NCBI GenBank assembly: GCA_001275005.1 | Contig: JWZX01002589.1 | Location: 1 to 18,794 of the forward strand | Reading direction: 5' to 3' | DNA: 18,794 nt | Source: Chrysochromulina tobinii | Lineage: Eukaryota > Haptophyta > Prymnesiales > Chrysochromulinaceae | Part shown: positions 15,215 to 18,794 of the stretch, piece by piece | Layout of the letters: the number at the start of each line of letters is the position of its first letter | Numbering within the stretch: position 1 is the stretch's first letter | The notes under the pieces: generated by a model | What the model saw: the letters and a program-made list of their open reading frames with translations, nothing else | What the model was told of the DNA's origin: nothing | The model's database searches: none | Program-made: the position numbers and the translations under genes

Positions 15215-15680
15215 CTGAGCCACCAAAGCCACCAAAGCCACCAAAGCCATCAGTCCGCACGCACGCCTAGGGCGCTCGGCTTCTCGTCCAGAAGCTGCTC
15301 GGGCTCGAGCCACTCGCGACTCGCCACTCGCGACTCGGGCACTCGCGACGCACACAGACGGCTACCTGTCTGGCGCACTCAGTGAACGCGACTCGTCACT
15401 CGAGCTCAAAATTCCCTATTGCCTACTACAACTGTTACCGATCCTCATATCCCTTAGGTCCACTGATTAGCGGCTGTTGCTTTGCATGCGTACTGTGGGT
15501 TTACAAGCAGGTTTGTTTCTGTCATCACTGTACAGACGGCATCGCCAAAGTTCCGCGCTGACCACCGAGCGGCGCCGCGTGATGACGACGACAATCACTG
15601 TCCCAAATTCCTCATCCAACTTCTGGGTAAAACCGCGGCCCGCGATCCCGGCTGGTTGGACTGCGTGCACAGCGTGCGCG
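15215..15680. other. Intergenic region with small tandem repeats, upstream of the channel gene
   Basis: CCACCAAAG units repeat at about 15219-15249, and CACTCGCGACTCG-type units at about 15308-15350. The rest has no convincing gene. The frame of the channel gene stays open upstream from 15681 to about 15486, with Met codons at 15486 and 15582, so a longer N-terminus cannot be excluded. Confidence 0.5.
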
Positions 15681-17084
15681 ATGACCATCCAGTACGACGC
15701 CGAAGCGCTCGTGGGCTGGTGTAGTCTGACGACACTCTTCTGCCGCTGCAGAGGCACCATCTTCATCGGGGTGTTCTGCACGCCGGTGTTCTGGATCGTG
15801 AACATCATCCACGGCGCTCTCATCCTATCTCCTTGGTTGGTCAACGAGTACAACAGGCTCCGTGCCGAGGGATCTGGCTCCGGCGAGGGCTACGAGGAAT
15901 TTGAGCTACCGCCGCTCGACTGGGGCGTGTCGATCGTCGGTCTGGGGCTGCTCTTCTTCTTCATGTACACTCCGCCGCCACATGTCATCTATCCATGTGT
16001 CCCCATCGACCAGCAGCGAGCGCGAACGCGCAAACGACCAGCTAGGTGCTCGTAGTCCCTTGCACCTTTAGCTCACTCATGCCTCGCTGTTGCGCTCCGC
16101 AGTGTCTTCTACAACAACATCTCGTATCAGCGCTTCTACACGCTCTATGGCCACTGCGTCGGCGTCGGCGGCACCACGATGGAATGGACTGGGCTCGTCC
16201 GCTCCTTGCTGCCGAAGGACAAGATCTCGCAATGGAATGCCGTGCGGCTGATCCTCGCGGCGCAGCACATTCTATTCTACGCCTTGCCGGGGCGCGGCGC
16301 GAAGTTTGAGGACGATGAATGGCAGGTCGTGGTGGATCGCTGCATGCTCAGCAGGAACGAGGTCGCGGCGCTCAAAAAGTATGGCGGCTTCAAGCCTTAC
16401 ATTGCGATCACGTGGGCGATGGAAGAGGCAAGGTCGCAAACAGAAGCGCAGAGCCGCTCGGACGAGAGCTTGAATCGCGACCTCGGGCAGGGCATGCGCG
16501 AGGAGATCATCCATTCGCAGTTCCGTGAGGTCGCCTTCCGGTTCCGCGCCCACTGCGGCCAGATCATCAGCCTGCTCCAGGAGCCTGTCCCTTTTCCGTA
16601 CTTCCACTTGCTGAACGTGATGATCTTCATGCAGCTGTGCCTCACGGCGTATACCCTCGCTGCAAGGTTCGGACCGGACGAGTGGTACTTTGCCACAGCG
16701 GTGATGGTCCTCATCTCGATCTTCCTTCTTGGCATTCAAGGGCTCGCGGTGCAACTCTCAAACCCCATAGGCGACTTCAACCTCGAGAAGTTTATGGCGG
16801 CCTCATTCAACGACGCCGTCGCATACTTGAAAGAGGACAGCTTCCGTCCCACGGGCGACAAGGTCGCCGAACCCGAGGCTCGCATCCCTCTGTTCACTGC
16901 CGACCATCAGGTGGGGCAGTCCCAAGAGGAGGCCAGTGCTGCTTGGTGCAAACCCAGAAGCGCAGCGCGCCGGAAGGCTCTCAAGGCGCTAGCAGCGAGC
17001 ACGAAGAAGTCCGACACGCTGCCGAGCCCGGCTCTGAGTCGGCGCACGCCAGCACGAGAAGCGGGGACCGTTTACGACCTATAA
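15681..17084 (+). CDS. Bestrophin-type anion channel
   Basis: Exons 15681-15964 and 16103-17084 (GT-AG intron of 138 bp) encode 421 residues. Bestrophins are pentameric chloride/bicarbonate channels. The start was chosen because MTIQYDAEA...LFCRCRGTIF lines up with the family N-terminus. Hydrophobic segments lie at ~26-48, 80-98, 262-283 and 288-312. The splice junction rebuilds the pore neck: F93 and F97-Y98 (FFIVFY) match the neck F-x3-F-Y, and R105 matches the conserved Arg after it. The cytosolic part keeps the family pattern (VRLILAAQHILFYAL, SRNEVAALKK, RAHCGQII, EPVPFPYFHLL). Q312, N315-P-I-G and D319 match the calcium-clasp start, but the following acidic run is reduced to FNLE. The basic C-terminal tail is divergent. 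Location (thylakoid, plasma membrane) is not readable from the sequence. Confidence 0.78.
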
Positions 17085-17705
17085 GACTCAGGTTGAGACT
17101 TGAGAGTGGAGGTGGAGTGCATGATGGAGTGCCGCCGCGCGAACGTACTTTACTACATGCCTCGACGCGACTTCTCGGGCGGACGGACACGGTCAGGGAT
17201 GGCGACGCACACGCAGAGGATCGCGCCGCGCAGCGCGCGCGGTGGTCCTCTGTTACAACCACATACAAGTTACGTTACAACGCGGCGCCTCGGCGTGCGT
17301 GCGCGGCGCCCGCTCCCCGGGACCGTTTTCGTCGTTCCTCACTTAAATTATACGCCGTAACGGGTCCGACCGAACAGTGGACCGAGCATTGACACATGCC
17401 ACCCGGCAAACATCTCGACATTGCGAGTCTATCTTTGTACAACGTCCTACCGTAACTCCATGCGGCAGAGTCGCCCATCCGCCATCACAACGGGACGGTC
17501 GATGCCAATGCGTAAGTTCAAAGCTGCGTACCACCATCATGTTCATGAATTGGCTGTAGGAGAAGCAGACGCAGGAAAGGCAGGCCGCACGCGAGCGGAG
17601 AAGTCCAAGCGCCGCATTGAACGACTGAGCCCGAATTCGTGTATGCATCCGGATGCTGCGCGCCGGGACGCGCGAGATCTTCGCGCGGATCCTGCATCTT
17701 TGATG
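17085..17705. other. Intergenic region between convergent genes
   Basis: It holds the 3' ends of the plus-strand channel gene and the minus-strand U-box gene. Short open frames exist on both strands; one ends CTGTAG|GAGAAGCAG with a charged reading frame around 17558-17628 that could be an orphan terminal exon. None has a supported start or a recognisable domain, so no gene is called. Confidence 0.45.
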
Positions 17706-18575
17706 TCATGCGCTTGCCTGCGCGAGCATCGCGACAGCTTTCTCAATGAATTCAGGCTTCAAGTGCTTGATGGTCGCCTGGCCATCGCTCGCCTTCCGGA
17801 GCCAGTGTTTTCCCATTTCAATGTCCTTTGGGAGTCCGACGCTGCCCTCGATGAATGCTCTCCCGAGCAACCAGGCTGCTAGATCCGAGCCGAGGCTTGC
17901 CGCCTGACCGAGAAAGACGAGCCCAAGCGCGGGCAGCTTCTCGCCACCTTTGCCGCTGATGAGGTAGATACTATAGTGAGTCATGCACTTCGGATGCTGC
18001 AGTCTCGCACCGCGCTCGAGCCACGCACGCGCCTGCCTTGAGTCCCGCGTGAGGCCGTATTCAGCAACATCGGACGTGTACGCACGATACATGGAGTGCA
18101 TGGCGCCAGCATCGCCTGCCTCGGCCTTTTCCCGCAGCTGCTTGAGTTTCTTCTCACCCTCGAGCTTCTTTTTCCAGCTCGCTGCCTTTTCGCCCTCGAT
18201 GGCGCCGCTCTGCACCAGCTGCTCGATCGTGTTACGTGCCTGGGTCGCAGGCATCAGCCGCGTCCCCATGGGCAAGCCTGTGAACGGGCTGCGCTGTTGC
18301 TTTCCTAGCCATTCCTCGATGGCCCCCTTTTCGTACACCTTGCCGTCCTCCGCAATCACCGGCTCGATGGGCAGCTCCTGCGTGATGGGGCAAATGTACT
18401 CGTCTGCAAGGGAGTTCATCACGCTCTTGCATCGCTTGGCCTCGAGTTGCACAGTCTCGAGCTCCTCCGTAGCTTTGGCGGCTTCCAGCCTTGCTTCGAG
18501 CTCGGACTTGAGGCCCGTGGTCGACAGTTTGCGCTTGCCCAGCGCGCTTCGCAGCTGGGCCACGGTGCCTGGCAT
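17706..18575 (-). CDS. SAP + U-box + Sel1-repeat protein, probable E3 ubiquitin ligase
   Basis: Single exon, 289 residues from MPGTVAQLRSALGKRKLS. Residues ~3-37 form a SAP motif (helix-turn-helix, often DNA/RNA binding: LRSALGKRKLSTTGLKSEL). A short coiled coil follows, then a U-box at ~57-125 with EYICPITQELPIEPVIAEDG, VYEKGAIEEWL and SPFTG, the fold that recruits E2 enzymes. Residues ~145-265 hold about three Sel1-like repeats (GDAGAMHSMYRAY, ARAWLERGARLQHPKCM, GKHWLRKASD), a TPR-like docking surface. U-box proteins work in the cytosol or nucleus; the SAP motif suggests chromatin or nucleic-acid association, which is inference. The frame continues upstream to 18794 through dispersed repeats, but one of the two repeat copies would be read in a different frame, so I start at 18575. 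Confidence 0.85.
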   Translation of the reverse strand: MPGTVAQLRSALGKRKLSTTGLKSELEARLEAAKATEELETVQLEAKRCKSVMNSLADEYICPITQELPIEPVIAEDGKVYEKGAIEEWLGKQQRSPFTGLPMGTRLMPATQARNTIEQLVQSGAIEGEKAASWKKKLEGEKKLKQLREKAEAGDAGAMHSMYRAYTSDVAEYGLTRDSRQARAWLERGARLQHPKCMTHYSIYLISGKGGEKLPALGLVFLGQAASLGSDLAAWLLGRAFIEGSVGLPKDIEMGKHWLRKASDGQATIKHLKPEFIEKAVAMLAQASA

Positions 18576-18604
18576 GAACAACTTCCGATGTAGGATTCGC
18601 GCCC

Positions 18605-18794
18605 ACGCTCTGGATGCTGCTGCTGTGAAACACACACGCGCACAACCTCCGGACCCCCAAGCACGAGGGCCTCTATCGCTATGGACGGAGGTGTGGACGC
18701 TCTGGGTGCTGCTGCTGTTCAACACAACGCGCACACGCTCCGGACCCCCAAGCACGAGAGCCACTATCACTATGGACGGAGGTGTGGCCGACAC
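18605..18794 (-). repeat. Two tandem copies of the dispersed repeat, cut by the window edge
   Basis: Copies span 18605-18696 and 18697-18794, period about 92 bp, both beginning ACGCTCTGG(A/G)TGCTGCTGC. Both keep CCGGACCCCCAAGCACGAG and CTATGGACGGAGGTGTGG. They lie 30 bp upstream of the SAP/U-box start codon. The GC-rich hairpin end would be outside the window. Confidence 0.88.

Noticed and set aside
17421-17882. 153-codon plus-strand ORF
   Set aside because: It begins without a supported ATG and its second half is antisense to the U-box gene; only a short charged stretch near 17558-17628 could be an exon.

Overview
This window looks like nuclear DNA from a GC-rich unicellular alga with a complex plastid. 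A haptophyte fits best and a pelagophyte or other stramenopile is possible; the call is inferred from gene style, not from a marker. Several plus-strand genes need spliceosomal GT-AG introns to stay in frame. Those introns are packed with short tandem repeats of the TGATGACC / TGATGGCC / TGATTGCC type. One gene carries an N-terminus like a bipartite plastid-targeting signal, with Phe just after the predicted signal-peptide cleavage site. There are no Shine-Dalgarno operons, tRNAs, rRNAs or CRISPR arrays that I can see.

Layout. (1) 1-1210, minus: C-terminal part of a protein with an RNase H fold and a complete D-E-D-D set, probably from a retroelement, running off the left edge. (2) 1372-1567: a 157-bp dispersed repeat plus a partial copy. 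(3) 1821-5711, minus: an intronless gene for a 1296-residue mosaic protein: armadillo repeats, an RPA70N-like OB fold, a long Ala/Lys/Glu coiled coil, a protein kinase of the receptor-like/IRAK type, a RING finger and an Arg/Gly tail. (4) 5773-6123: another full copy and a partial copy of the 157-bp repeat. (5) 6463-10376, plus: a seven-exon gene for an unrecognised 1060-residue protein with a signal peptide. (6) 10509-12030, plus: a two-exon plastid-type protein with two tandem GST-N/thioredoxin folds. (7) 12331-13005, plus: an unrecognised 224-residue protein. (8) 13212-13606, plus: a small two-exon gene, followed by a possible 58-codon Cys-containing ORF. (9) 14067-15167, plus: a 366-residue coiled-coil protein. 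(10) 15681-17084, plus: a two-exon bestrophin-type anion channel. (11) 17706-18575, minus: a SAP + U-box + Sel1-repeat protein, with two tandem copies of the dispersed repeat directly upstream.

Two things stand out. First, the mosaic kinase/RING protein joins a checkpoint-recruitment type OB fold (RPA70N) to both a kinase and a ubiquitin-ligase module in one chain, a combination I do not recognise. Second, the same dispersed repeat lies just upstream of each of the three minus-strand genes, always in the same orientation, and two of those genes encode probable E3 ubiquitin ligases. It may be a promoter-bearing mobile sequence or a scar of segmental duplication.

The introns of the 6463-10376 gene also look young. 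Two have boundaries that are direct repeats one intron length apart, and two neighbouring introns share 42 identical bases across the donor site. This is what intron birth by tandem duplication or local copying would leave.
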